Below are positions 48,646 through 59,374 of a DNA stretch of 64,000 nt, piece after piece. The DNA comes from Thiohalocapsa halophila. GTDB taxonomy: Bacteria > Pseudomonadota > Gammaproteobacteria > Chromatiales > Chromatiaceae. The translations under genes and the position numbers were made by a program. The stretch lies in the NCBI RefSeq assembly GCF_016583825.1, contig NZ_NRRV01000012.1:1-64000 (forward strand), written 5' to 3'. Within the stretch, counting starts at the first letter, position 1; each line of letters opens with the position of its first letter. A model generated the notes under the pieces. That model was not told the DNA's origin and searched no databases. It saw only the letters and a program-made list of their open reading frames with translations.

Positions 48646-51600
48646 ATGCCAGCCGTGACACCAGCAGCCACCCCTGAGCCCGACCTCAGTCTTTGTGATT
48701 GCGAGCCCGTCGAATTTCCGGAGGCCGCCCAGTCGCACGGCGCCCTGCTGGCGCTGACGGGTGCAGCCCTGGTGGTGGAGCGGGCATCCGCCAACACCGG
48801 TGAGGTGCTTGGCCGAGCGCCGCGGGCCCTGCTGGGTAGGCCGCTGGATGCGGCCGTCGGCGGCGGGCTCGCGGCGGCCGTGCGCACGGCGGTGGACGCC
48901 GGGCTGCATTCCGCTCAGCCCGTTGCTTTCCCCTGGCGGCCCGGCCCCGCCGGCGGGCCCGCGTTCTGGTGCGCCCTGCACCGCAGCGGCGGGCGGCTGG
49001 TACTGGATCTCGAGCCGGACCCGCCGGCGTGGTCGGCGGCGGAGACGGAGGCCCGGGCCACGCAGGCGCTGGCACGCATGCAGCGAGCTCGCGCCGAGGC
49101 GGACCTCGAGCGCAAGCTCGCCGCCGCCGCGGACTTGTTTCGCACCCTCACCGGCTATGATCGGGCCATGATCTACCGCTTCGACCCGGTGGATTGGCAC
49201 GGCGAGGTGGTCGCCGAGTCGCGCACGGGCGACTGCGAGCCCTATCTCAGCCTGCACTATCCGGCATCGGACATCCCCGCGCAGGCGCGCGCCCTCTATC
49301 AACGCAGTCCCACGCGCGTCATCAGCGACGTCGAGGCACCTGCGGCCGCGCTGCTGACGGCGCCCGATGCCGCGGACGGCCAGCCGCTGGATCTCTCCCT
49401 CAGCACCCTGCGTGCCGTCTCGCCGGTGCACCTGGAGTACCTGCACAACATGGGCGTGCAAGCCACGCTCACAGGCTCCCTGATGGTCGAGGATCGGCTC
49501 TGGGGGCTGGTGGCCTGCCATCACCACAGCCCGCGCGTGCTCCCCGGCAAGCTGCGCGAGCTGGTGGGATGGCTGGCGCAGGACCTTGCCACGCAGATCG
49601 CCCTGGTGGAGGCGCGGGCGGCCGCCCGCCGCCGCGCCCGCCTCAAAGCCTGCCGGGAGCGGGTGGTCACCGGCATGCGCGCCGGCGCCGGGCTCGCGGA
49701 GCTGATTCGCGGGCCCCGGCTGCCCGATGTACTGGGCGCGGTGGCTGCCGACGGTGTCGCCTTGGTGGCGGCCGAGCGCATCGTCACCGGCGGAGCGACG
49801 CCGGCACCCGAGCGCTGCGGGCAAATCGCCGCGACCCTCGCCGAGCGCGTGGGCAGCCCCGGCATGCAGGTGTTCGCCACGGACTGCCTGAGCCGGGAGC
49901 TGCCGGACACCGAAGACCTCGCCGCCACCGCCGCCGGCCTGTTGATGCAGCCCTTGGCCGTCGATACGGGCCTCAAGCTGATCTTTTTCCGCGGTGAGCT
50001 GCTGCGGGAGGCGACTTGGGGTGGCAGCCCGCACGAAGCCGTGCTCACGGGCGCGGATGGCCGCATCAACCCGCGCAAGTCCTTCGCGGCATGGTGCGAG
50101 ACCGTGCGCCTACAAGCGCGCCGCTGGCTGGACGAGGAGCTGGAGTCGGCACGGGAGCTCGGGGTGCTCATCGACGTGGAGGCACGGCGGGTGGCGGAGC
50201 AGGCGGCGCGGGACTTGGCGCTGGATAAGTACCAGGCATTGTTCCGGCATTTCCCCCTCGGCATCACCGTCTGCGATCGCGATGGCGCCATCGTCGAGAC
50301 CAATCCGGTTTCCGAGCAGATGTTGGGCGTCGGCGTGGCGGAGCAGACCGGTCGGCACATCGACGGCCCGGAGTGGTCCATCCAGCGCCCGGACGGCACG
50401 CCGCTGCCGGCGGCCGAGTATGCGTCGGTGAGGGCCTGCCGGGAGCGTGTCGCGACCCGCGATCAGGAAATGGTGCTGGTGGGGCCGGGGGACGAGCGGC
50501 GTTGGCTCAACGTCAGCGCCGCGCCGTTGTCGGTAGGGGACCTCGGGGCGCTGGTGGTCTTTGAAGACATCACCGAGCGCAAGCGCAGCGAGGCGCGCCG
50601 CGAGGCCGAGGCGGCGCTGCGCGAGAGCGAGCGTCGCTTTCGCATCATGGCGGACGAGCTGCCGGTGCTGATCTGGGTGAACGACCCGGATCTGAACTGC
50701 ACCATGGTCAACAAGACCTACCGTGAATACGTGGGCTTGCCGGAAGATGCCTGCCTCGGCCGACAGTGGCTCGACATCCTGCACCCGGACGACCTTGACG
50801 CTTACTGCGAGACCTTCTATGCCAAGCTCGGCCTGGGCGAGTCCTTCCACGGCCAATGCCGGGGCCGGCGCGCCGACGGCGCCTGGCGCTGGCTGGAGAC
50901 CTTCGCGCGACCCTTCTACGGTGCCGACGGACAGCTCGCCGGTGTGGTGGGCACGACCCTGGACATCACCGACCGCAAGGCCGCCGAAGACGCGCTGCAC
51001 GAGTCCAACCGTGCCCTGGCGCACCACGCCGAGCAGCTGGGTCGGCTCACCTCGGCACTGACCCTGGCCGAGCAGCGCGAGCGAGAGCGCTTGGCCAAGG
51101 TCCTGCACGATCACCTCCAGCAGCTCCTGGTGGGCGCGACCATGGGCGTGGAGCGCCTTGCGCGCCGGCTGCAAAAGGTGGCGCTGGATGGTGTATCCGC
51201 CGGCAATGACCGCGAGGTGGATGCTGCCCTGGCAGCGCTGAAGGACCTATTGCGCCAGGCGCTGGAGTCCGCCCGCACCCTGGTGGCGGACCTGGGGCCG
51301 CCCATCTTGCACGAGGTGGGGCTGGACGCGGCCCTGGAGTGGCTTGCGCGGACCATGCAAGACAATCATGGCCTTCGCGTGTCCCTGGCCCTGGATGCGG
51401 ATATCCCGACCCAGCCGGAAGACGTGCGCAGCGTGCTCTTCGAATGCGTGCGCGAGGCCCTGTTCAATGTCGTCAAGCACGCCGGCTGCCGGGGGGCACA
51501 GGTCTGCGTGCATCGCGACGGCGACGGGCGCTTCTGCATCGAGGTTCGCGACGCCGGCAGCGGCTTCGACACGGCGCGGCTGACGGCGGCGGACAGCGAC

Positions 51601-52221
51601 GGCACGGGCTTCGGCATCCTCTCCATGCGCGAGCGCCTGCGCTGTCTCGGCGGGCGCTGCGAGATCGAAAGCAGCCCGGGCGCGGGCACGCGGGTGGTGC
51701 TGCGAGCGCCGCCCGATGGCCCAGAGCGCGCGGGCGCAGCACTGGGTGCAGGCGAGTCAGCGGCGGCCCGGGCGCAGGGGCTCGCCGAGGCCCGCACCGA
51801 GTCACAGGTCGAGGTGCTGCTGGTGGACGATCACGCCATGGTCCGTCAGGGCCTGCGGGCGTTGTTGACCGACGAGCCGAGCCTGAGGGTCGTGGGCGAG
51901 GCCTGCGACGGTATCCAGGCGCTGGAGCGGGTGGATGAGCTGAGGCCCCGTCTGGTACTGATGGATTACTCCATGCCGCAAATGGACGGACTGGAGGCGA
52001 CCCGGCGCCTCAAGGCGCAACACCCCGACCTGTGCGTCATCGGGCTGTCGATGTATCAAGAGGCCGACCGTGCCGCCGCCATGCTGAGCGCTGGAGCCGC
52101 TGCCTACGTCGACAAAACGGCGGGCGCGGACGCGCTGCTTGCCACCATCCGCGCACAACTGCCGCTTTGCCGCATCGAGCCGGGCACGCCGCCGACGCCG
52201 AGTCCGACCGGCGAGGTCTGA
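48646..52221 (+). CDS. bacteriophytochrome hybrid histidine kinase
   Basis: The 1191-residue photoreceptor kinase opens with PAS (LCDCEPVEF, with Cys17 in the biliverdin-binding position) and GAF with YPASDIPAQARALY and SPVHLEYLHNMGV. PHY follows, with a tongue containing PRKSFAAW. Two more PAS domains (about 510-640, 660-780) lead to a NarL-type kinase (LAKVLHDHLQQLL with the phospho-His, then HATPase) and a C-terminal receiver (VLMDYSMPQMDG). It should sense red/far-red light. The output is a receiver without DNA-binding domain, so another protein must act downstream. Confidence 0.88.
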   Translation: MPAVTPAATPEPDLSLCDCEPVEFPEAAQSHGALLALTGAALVVERASANTGEVLGRAPRALLGRPLDAAVGGGLAAAVRTAVDAGLHSAQPVAFPWRPGPAGGPAFWCALHRSGGRLVLDLEPDPPAWSAAETEARATQALARMQRARAEADLERKLAAAADLFRTLTGYDRAMIYRFDPVDWHGEVVAESRTGDCEPYLSLHYPASDIPAQARALYQRSPTRVISDVEAPAAALLTAPDAADGQPLDLSLSTLRAVSPVHLEYLHNMGVQATLTGSLMVEDRLWGLVACHHHSPRVLPGKLRELVGWLAQDLATQIALVEARAAARRRARLKACRERVVTGMRAGAGLAELIRGPRLPDVLGAVAADGVALVAAERIVTGGATPAPERCGQIAATLAERVGSPGMQVFATDCLSRELPDTEDLAATAAGLLMQPLAVDTGLKLIFFRGELLREATWGGSPHEAVLTGADGRINPRKSFAAWCETVRLQARRWLDEELESARELGVLIDVEARRVAEQAARDLALDKYQALFRHFPLGITVCDRDGAIVETNPVSEQMLGVGVAEQTGRHIDGPEWSIQRPDGTPLPAAEYASVRACRERVATRDQEMVLVGPGDERRWLNVSAAPLSVGDLGALVVFEDITERKRSEARREAEAALRESERRFRIMADELPVLIWVNDPDLNCTMVNKTYREYVGLPEDACLGRQWLDILHPDDLDAYCETFYAKLGLGESFHGQCRGRRADGAWRWLETFARPFYGADGQLAGVVGTTLDITDRKAAEDALHESNRALAHHAEQLGRLTSALTLAEQRERERLAKVLHDHLQQLLVGATMGVERLARRLQKVALDGVSAGNDREVDAALAALKDLLRQALESARTLVADLGPPILHEVGLDAALEWLARTMQDNHGLRVSLALDADIPTQPEDVRSVLFECVREALFNVVKHAGCRGAQVCVHRDGDGRFCIEVRDAGSGFDTARLTAADSDGTGFGILSMRERLRCLGGRCEIESSPGAGTRVVLRAPPDGPERAGAALGAGESAAARAQGLAEARTESQVEVLLVDDHAMVRQGLRALLTDEPSLRVVGEACDGIQALERVDELRPRLVLMDYSMPQMDGLEATRRLKAQHPDLCVIGLSMYQEADRAAAMLSAGAAAYVDKTAGADALLATIRAQLPLCRIEPGTPPTPSPTGEV

Positions 52222-52910
52222 GCACGGCCCCCGCGGGCCGGCGTTGGTTGTCCCGACCAAGCCGGCCCCGTCGCCGGACACTCCGATATCCTCCCAGCCG
52301 CGGCGGGGCCAGCGGTGTTGGAACAGCAGAGGCGGGCTCCGACGCGTGAGGCCGGGCACAATCCCAGGGGCGTTATGCTGGCGCCAGCGCCGGCGGCTGC
52401 GATAATGACGCGCGCAAGGGCGCGGCGCGTGGCTGCCGCCAGGGGTGGGCGTGCGGGCTCGGCGCCGGCTGGTGTGTGTGCTCGGCGGCGGCTGGCGTGT
52501 GTGCTAGGCGGCGCCGGGAGCGAGCCTCCTGCGCGGCCCCAGGGCGCGTGCCCCAGCGATTGGCTGCAAGCCCGCAATAGTCCAAGCCGTCACCAATGTC
52601 AAAGCATGCCAATGATTGTCGCTTGCAACAACTCCCGAGGGACTACCGCTGGCGGGTGCGGCCGAGCGGCCTTGCCGCGTGCGCGTCGGCGTGCCCATAG
52701 GCGCGATTGCAGCGGGCGTTGTCCTGGGCGCGCGCCGGGGGCTGGCGCGGCACGGCGCCGGCCCATGCTTGCCGGGGCCTTGAAACCCGCCCGCCTCGCA
52801 TTGACCTTGCTCGCGCCGATGGCGGCTGCCGCCAGCTTCCCCCAGCCCGTGCCCTCGGGCGCCAAATTCCTTGCGACGAGCGCCTTGAATAAGCGCAAAC
52901 GCACAATACA
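52222..52910. other. long intergenic region before sufB
   Basis: Nearly 700 bases of GC-rich sequence. ORFs on both strands are Ala/Arg-rich without family features and look like shadows. There is no clear terminator for the phytochrome gene. Confidence 0.4.
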
Positions 52911-52935
52911 ATAACCAAGTATTCTACTCAGAAAT
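52911..52935. promoter_or_regulatory. candidate IscR-type site before sufB
   Basis: The region reads ATAACCAAGTA, TTC, TACTCAG, AAAT, which partly matches the type 1 IscR layout (ATA-N3-GACT...AGTC-N3-TAT). It is just upstream of the sufB ribosome-binding site. The match is imperfect. Confidence 0.35.
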
Positions 52936-52946
52936 CGGAGCGAGCC

Positions 52947-54455
52947 ATGAGTGCAACACCCGACGATGTCCTCACCGGCGAGGCCAACACGGCAGCGCAG
53001 ACTTCCTCGAAGGCCGCAGAGGCCGAGGCGGAGTACGGCCATCTCGTCAAGTCCGAGTACGAGCACGGGTTCGTCACCGACATCGAGTCGGACACCCTGC
53101 CGCCGGGCCTGGACGAGTCCGTCATCGCGACTATCTCCCAGCGCAAGGGCGAGCCCCGATGGATGCTCGACTGGCGCCTGGCGGCCTATCGCAAGTGGCT
53201 CGACATGCCGACGCCCAAGTGGGCCGCCGTGCACTACCCGCCCATCGACTACCAGTCCATCTCCTACTTCTCGGCCCCGAAGAAGCAGGAGCTCGAGAGC
53301 CTGGATGAGGTGGATCCGGCGCTGCTGGAGACCTACGAGAAGCTCGGCATCCCCATCGAAGAGCAAAAGGCGCTGGCCGGCGTCGCGGTGGACGCGGTCT
53401 TCGACAGCGTCTCGGTGGCCACCACCTTCCGCGAGAAGCTCTCGGAGGCGGGCGTCATCTTCTGCGCCATCTCTGAAGCCGTACAGGAATACCCAGAGCT
53501 GGTGCAGAAGTACCTCGGTACCGTCGTGCCCCCGACGGACAACTACTACACCGGGCTCAATTCCGCGGTGTTCACCGACGGCACCTTCGTCTACGTGCCC
53601 AAGAACACCCGCTGCCCGATGGAGCTCAGCACCTACTTCCGCATCAACGAGGCCAAGACCGGCCAGTTCGAGCGCACGCTCATCGTCGCCGACGAGGGCA
53701 GCTACGTCAGCTACCTGGAGGGCTGCACCGCGCCGCAGCGCGACGAGAACCAGTTGCACGCCGCCGTGGTGGAGCTGATCGCGCTGGAAAACGCGGAGAT
53801 CAAATATTCCACGGTGCAGAACTGGTATCCGGGCGACGAAGAGGGCCGCGGCGGCATCTACAACTTCGTCACCAAGCGCGGTGACTGCCGCGGCGACAAC
53901 TCCAAGATCAGCTGGACCCAGGTAGAGACCGGCTCCGCCATCACCTGGAAGTACCCGAGCTGCATCCTGCGCGGCGACAACTCCGTGGGCGAGTTCTACT
54001 CGGTGGCCGTCACCAAGGGCAAGCAGCAGGCGGACACCGGCACCAAGATGATCCATCTGGGCAAGAACACCCGCTCCACCATCGTCAGTAAGGGCATCTC
54101 GGCCCAGCAGGGCATCCAGTCCTACCGCGGGCTGGTGCGCATCGCCGGCAAGGCCGAAGGGGCGCGCAACCACACCCAGTGCGACTCGCTGCTGATCGGT
54201 GACAAGTGCGCCGCCAACACCTTCCCGTACATCGAGGTGAAGAACCCGAGCGCGCAGATGGAGCACGAGGCCACCACGTCGAAGATCAGCGACGATCAGC
54301 TCTTCTACTGCCGCTCCCGCGGCCTGACAGAAGAGGATGCCGTGTCCATGATCGTCAACGGCTTCTGCAAGGAGGTCTTCAACGAGCTGCCCATGGAGTT
54401 CGCCGTGGAGGCTCAGAAGCTGCTGAGCATCAGCCTCGAAGGCGCCGTGGGCTGA
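52947..54455 (+). CDS. sufB: Fe-S cluster assembly protein SufB
   Basis: The 502-residue SufB has [81 protein letters not shown] and [21 protein letters not shown]. It is the scaffold on which clusters form with SufC and SufD. It is the first gene of the suf operon. A possible IscR site lies just upstream. Confidence 0.95.
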   Translation: MSATPDDVLTGEANTAAQTSSKAAEAEAEYGHLVKSEYEHGFVTDIESDTLPPGLDESVIATISQRKGEPRWMLDWRLAAYRKWLDMPTPKWAAVHYPPIDYQSISYFSAPKKQELESLDEVDPALLETYEKLGIPIEEQKALAGVAVDAVFDSVSVATTFREKLSEAGVIFCAISEAVQEYPELVQKYLGTVVPPTDNYYTGLNSAVFTDGTFVYVPKNTRCPMELSTYFRINEAKTGQFERTLIVADEGSYVSYLEGCTAPQRDENQLHAAVVELIALENAEIKYSTVQNWYPGDEEGRGGIYNFVTKRGDCRGDNSKISWTQVETGSAITWKYPSCILRGDNSVGEFYSVAVTKGKQQADTGTKMIHLGKNTRSTIVSKGISAQQGIQSYRGLVRIAGKAEGARNHTQCDSLLIGDKCAANTFPYIEVKNPSAQMEHEATTSKISDDQLFYCRSRGLTEEDAVSMIVNGFCKEVFNELPMEFAVEAQKLLSISLEGAVG

Positions 54456-54681
54456 GCGGGCCGACCGGGCGCCGCACCGGCCGAGGTCCGGGGGCGCCCG
54501 ACGAGCCCATTACCGCTGCCGGCTGCGGCTCGGCGGCAGCGCCGCCGACCCCGTCGCGGGGGCCAGTCGCCACGCGCAAATACTGCCGCGCCACCGCTGG
54601 GTGCTGCCGCGGCGTCAACCGACAAGTAAGCCGCATCCGATGACACATGCACGGATGCCGTCAGCCGATTGGGAGTCGAAC

Positions 54682-55430
<749 letters not shown>

Positions 55431-55434
<4 letters not shown>

Positions 55435-56783
55435 GCGCGCAGGCACTCAAGTCCGATACCCCGGCGGCGCCGCAGACACCGGAGCCCGGGCCGTTCGACA
55501 GCTGGCTGCCGAGCGTGGCGCGCGCCGATGAGCCGCAGTGGCTTGCACTCGCCCGTGCCGACGCCACCGAGCGGGTACACACCCAGGGCGCGCCCACCAG
55601 CAAGTCCGAGGGCTGGCGCTACACCGGCCTGCGCGCCCTGCTGGAGCAGGGCTTCACGCCGGTGGACGAGCCACTGAGCGCACTGCTGCCGGAGGACATC
55701 GACGACCTCTTGGTGCGGGGCCTGGACAGCCACCGCGTGGTCATGGTCAACGGCCGCTTCGCTCCGCAGCTGTCCGACCTGGCGGACCTGCCGTCCGGGC
55801 TCACGATCAACGGCCTGCGCGCCAGCCTCGCCGAGGCGCCGACGGCCCTGGCCGACAGCATCAACGCCGTCGCCGGCGAGGGTGCGCATGTCTTTGCATC
55901 GCTGAACACCGCCGGCCTGGACGACGGCATGGTACTGCACGCCAAGCGCGGGACGCTGGCGGAGAAGCCCGTCGAGCTGCTGCATCTATCCGTGGGCATG
56001 GACGAGCCGCGCGTGGCCCAGCCGCGGCACTTGATCAGCCTCGACGACGGCGCGCAGGTGACGCTCATCGAGCGCTTCGCGAGCCTGGGCGATGCCTTGT
56101 ACTGCAACAACGCCCTGCTGGAGATCCGCCTCGGCCGGGATGCGGCACTCAAGCACAGACGCGTGCAGCTGGAGAGCCCCAGCGCCTTTCACGTCTCGGG
56201 GGTGTATCTGAGCCAAGCCGCCAATAGCCGCTACGACGGCGTCAATGTCGGCATCGGCGCACGCTGGGCACGCACCGATGTGGTGACCCGCTTCAGCGGC
56301 GAGTACGCTGACTGCAATCTCCAGGGCCTGTACCTGGCCGGCGACCAACAGCTGCTGGACTACCACCTGGATGTCCACCACGGCCTGCCGCACTGCGCGA
56401 GCCGCGAGAACTTCAAGGGCGTGGTGCACGGCAAGGGCAAGGCCGTGTTCGACGGGCTGGTGTATGTCGCCAAGGACGCCCAGCACACGGATGCCGAAAT
56501 GTCCAACCGCAACCTCTTGCTGTCGCAGAGCGCGGAAGTGGACACCAAGCCGCAGCTCGAGATCTACGCGGACGACGTCAAGTGCAGCCACGGCACGACC
56601 GTGGGTCAGATCGAGCCGGAGAAGCTCTTCTACCTGCGCTCCCGCGGCATCCCGCAGGCGCTGGCGCGGCGGATGCTCTGCATCGGATTCGCCGGCGAGA
56701 TCATCGATGCCCTGGGCAACGACGCCCTTGCGGAGTATGTGGCCGATGCCGTCGGCAACCGCTTGGAGGCCGCGCCGCTATAG
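55431..56783 (+). CDS. sufD: Fe-S assembly protein SufD
   Basis: The 450-residue protein shares the SufB/SufD beta-helix core, with TSKSEGWRYTGLRALLEQG near the N-terminus, YDGVNVGIGARWARTDVVTRFSGE, and near the end KCSHGTTVGQIEPEKLFYLRSRGIP. The start overlaps sufC as ATGA. It forms the SufBC2D complex. Confidence 0.93.
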
Positions 56784-56830
56784 GGGCAGCTCGGCTGTCC
56801 GCGGGAGGCGATCCGAAACCCGTTCCGGGT

Positions 56831-56848
56831 CCGAGCCCTCGGGCTCGG
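56831..56848. other. hairpin between sufD and sufT
   Basis: CCGAGCC, CTCG, GGCTCGG forms a perfect stem without a T-run. It is 30 bases before the sufT ATG and may affect relative expression. Confidence 0.4.
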
Positions 56849-56877
56849 TCCTGACAGGTCGTAACGGTGGTGAAGTG

Positions 56878-57321
56878 ATGAATAGACTTGCGCGTTTCGC
56901 CGGCTTTGGTGCCGGCCATCAAGAAGGCGTCGACCGCGACGAGACCGAGGCCGGCGATGCCGCCACAGCGGCTTCGCCCGCGGGCGCTACCGGCGCTCCG
57001 GGGGCCGGTGTCGGCGGCGAGGCGCTGCGAGAGCCCATCATCGCGGCGCTGCGAAATGTCCATGACCCGGAGATCCCGGTCAACATCTACGATCTCGGGC
57101 TTATCTACAAGATCGACATCGGCGAGGGCAACGACATCGCCATCGACATGACCCTGACGGCGCCGGCCTGCCCCGTCGCCGGCATGATGCCGGTGATGGT
57201 CAAAGACGCGGTGAAAACCGTCGACGGCGTGGGCGAGGTCGAAGTCGAGCTGGTGTGGGACCCCCCGTGGAGCCCGGATACCATGTCCGACGAGGCCAAG
57301 CTCCAGCTCGGGATGTTGTAA
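56878..57321 (+). CDS. sufT: MIP18/DUF59 family Fe-S protein, SufT-like
   Basis: The 147-residue protein has an Ala/Gly-rich 45-residue lead. The DUF59 core follows, with NVHDPEIPVNIYDLGLIYKID, LTAPACPVAGMMPVMV and the terminal VELVWDPPWSPDTMSDEA. Such proteins assist Fe-S maturation. It is the last gene of the operon and is followed by a terminator. sufS and sufE are not present here. Confidence 0.88.
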   Translation: MNRLARFAGFGAGHQEGVDRDETEAGDAATAASPAGATGAPGAGVGGEALREPIIAALRNVHDPEIPVNIYDLGLIYKIDIGEGNDIAIDMTLTAPACPVAGMMPVMVKDAVKTVDGVGEVEVELVWDPPWSPDTMSDEAKLQLGML

Positions 57322-57385
57322 GGCCGCTCGGGCGCTATCAATCGCTTGACACGGGGTATTCCCGGTCGAAAAATCGGGATGCGCA

Positions 57386-57422
57386 GGGGTCGAGACGTTG
57401 GCGATGCTCGACCCCCCTTTTT
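57386..57422 (+). terminator. rho-independent terminator of the suf operon
   Basis: GGGGTCGAG and CTCGACCCC form a 9-bp stem with a 12-base loop followed by CCTTTTT. It closes the sufBCDT operon. Confidence 0.85.
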
Positions 57423-57494
57423 CTATGACCAAGTTTTTGGCCAAGCCTATGACCAAGTCGGTGACCAGGTCTATCATCTGGTCTATGACCTGGA
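57423..57494. repeat. 12-bp tandem repeat, six units
   Basis: The units are CTATGACCAAGT, TTTTGGCCAAGC, CTATGACCAAGT, CGGTGACCAGGT, CTATCATCTGGT and CTATGACCTGGA. All three-base phases stay aligned, so any reading gives a tetrapeptide repeat (for example YDQV). No gene convincingly uses it. Confidence 0.65.
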
Positions 57495-57566
57495 TCGAGA
57501 GGACCACCGTCAGATGCTAGCCCTGTGGCAGGCGACCGCAGACCACTCGCGGCAGGTGCCCGAGCC

Positions 57567-59309
57567 ATGGCGGGATTGTCGCGGCTCCCCCGGGTCGCTC
57601 CTGTCACGGGGCTTGCCGCAGTCGCACTGGAGGCCGACGGAGCGCATGCCTCAGTGGTGAGCGCGCAGCCTGCCATCGCCAACACACACGGTGTCGCCAC
57701 CGCGCTCGACATGTCGCCCGTATGGCCCAGCGCGTCCGGGCGACCCTTGGTGGTGGTGGTGGATGACCAGAGCTCCGGGCGGCGGATTCTGGAGGCCGTG
57801 ATACGCGGCATCGACGCACAGCTCGATGTGCAGGCCTTTGCCGATGCCGCTGTGGCGCTGGAGCAGATCGGGGCCCAGATACCGGATCTGATCGTCACCG
57901 ACTACCTGATGCCGGGGTTGGACGGGCTGGATTTTATCCGCCGGGTGCGCTCGCTGCCCGGCTGTGAAGACCTGCCCATCATCGTGGTCACGATTGTCGA
58001 GGACCGGCGGGTTCGCTACAAAGCGCTGGACGCCGGGGCCACGGATTTTCTCAGTCGGCCCATCGACGAGCAAGAATGCCGAGTGCGCTGCCGCAACTTG
58101 CTGATGCTGCGCCTCTCGCACCAGGAGCTGCGCCGCCGCAGCGAGCAACTGGCACGGCTGTCCAAGCAGCTGAGCCTCGCCGAGCAGCGCGAGCGCAAGC
58201 GTCTGGCGCAGGTCATCCACGATGATCTCCAGCAACTGCTGGTGGCAACAGAGCTTAGCTTGCAGCGCGTCGGCCGACGTCTGCCCGCCGGCGAAGGCAT
58301 GGAGCAGTTGCACGATACCCTGGCCGGGGCATCCGATCTGCTGCAGCAAGCGACCGGTGTGGCGCGTAGTCTCGTGGGGGATCTCAGTCCCCCCATCCTG
58401 CACGAGGCGGGCCTCGTGGAAGCCCTAGAATGGCTGGCGCGGCGCATGCGGGGCCGCTATGGCCTCGACGTGGCCTTGAGCCTCGATGCTGCCGCGGCGC
58501 CCGCCAGCGACGACGTGCGCAGTGTGCTGTTCGACGCGGTGCGGGAGGCCCTGTTCAATGTCGTCAAGCATGCCGAGACGGACCGGGCGCGCCTCAGCCT
58601 GCTCCGCAGTGGCGATGCGCGTCTGCGCCTGTTGGTGGAGGACGACGGCGTCGGCTTCGATGGGACAGCTCGGCGCGATGACACCAGCCCCGAGGAGGGT
58701 TTCGGCCTGTTCTCCATGGGCGAGCGGCTGCACATGCTCGGCGGCCAGCTGCGGGTCGCGAGCGAAGTCGGCAGGGGTACCCGGGTGGAAATGACAGCCC
58801 CGCTCGGTGGCGATGCCGATGCGGGCGGAGATGCCGCGGCATGCGATTCCGATGTGGGTGCAGCGTTCTCGGAGGTGCTTCCGGCGCCCGCGGTGTCCGT
58901 CGCTTCGCCGGCCCCCCTGCGTATTCTGCTGGCGGACGATCACGCTATGATGCGCCGAGCATTGTCCGCCATGTTGGCGGGAGAGCCCGGCATCACCGTC
59001 AGCGGCGAGGCCAGCGATGGCTTGGAGGCGATCGCCGAGGTGGAGCGCTCGCAGCCCGATATGGTGCTGATGGATGTCTCGATGCCGCGCATGGACGGGC
59101 TGGAGGCCACGAGACGCATCAAGGCGCGCTGGCCGAGCGTACAGGTGATCGGGTTGTCCATGCATGAGCCCTCGGATCGCTCGCAAGCCATGCTCGCCGC
59201 CGGTGCAGCCGCCTACCTGTGCAAGAGCGACGATGTCGGACTGCTCTTGGAGACCATTCGCCGCGTGAGCGTGCGCGGGGCATCGGCAGCGCCCCCTGCC
59301 GGCGACTGA
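57567..59309 (+). CDS. hybrid sensor REC - NarL-type kinase - REC
   Basis: The 580-residue protein lacks membrane segments. An N-terminal receiver (VVVVDDQSSGR, phospho-Asp in VTDYLMPGLDG) leads to a HisKA_3 dimer with VIHDDLQQLL, then HATPase (VREALFNVVKHAE, DDGVGFDG). A C-terminal receiver follows (LLADDHAMMRR, VLMDVSMPRMDG). The kinase-receiver half is a close paralogue of the phytochrome's. It may receive the phosphate relay from another kinase. It has no HTH output. The ATG at 57567 is preferred to a GTG at 57525. Confidence 0.82.
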   Translation: MAGLSRLPRVAPVTGLAAVALEADGAHASVVSAQPAIANTHGVATALDMSPVWPSASGRPLVVVVDDQSSGRRILEAVIRGIDAQLDVQAFADAAVALEQIGAQIPDLIVTDYLMPGLDGLDFIRRVRSLPGCEDLPIIVVTIVEDRRVRYKALDAGATDFLSRPIDEQECRVRCRNLLMLRLSHQELRRRSEQLARLSKQLSLAEQRERKRLAQVIHDDLQQLLVATELSLQRVGRRLPAGEGMEQLHDTLAGASDLLQQATGVARSLVGDLSPPILHEAGLVEALEWLARRMRGRYGLDVALSLDAAAAPASDDVRSVLFDAVREALFNVVKHAETDRARLSLLRSGDARLRLLVEDDGVGFDGTARRDDTSPEEGFGLFSMGERLHMLGGQLRVASEVGRGTRVEMTAPLGGDADAGGDAAACDSDVGAAFSEVLPAPAVSVASPAPLRILLADDHAMMRRALSAMLAGEPGITVSGEASDGLEAIAEVERSQPDMVLMDVSMPRMDGLEATRRIKARWPSVQVIGLSMHEPSDRSQAMLAAGAAAYLCKSDDVGLLLETIRRVSVRGASAAPPAGD

Positions 59310-59374
59310 CGGCGGTACGGGGGCGCTGACCACGCCGTGCCGCGCGCTGCTGTGGACCAACTCGGGATACGGCG

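Noticed and set aside
57423..57494. Considered as the N-terminus of the following hybrid kinase
   Set aside because: The repeat lies in a different frame from the kinase and right after a terminator, and the kinase has its own start at 57567.
56701..57507. 268-codon minus-strand frame over sufT and the 12-bp repeat
   Set aside because: It is antisense to sufT with no motifs. The repeat makes an artificial periodic peptide.
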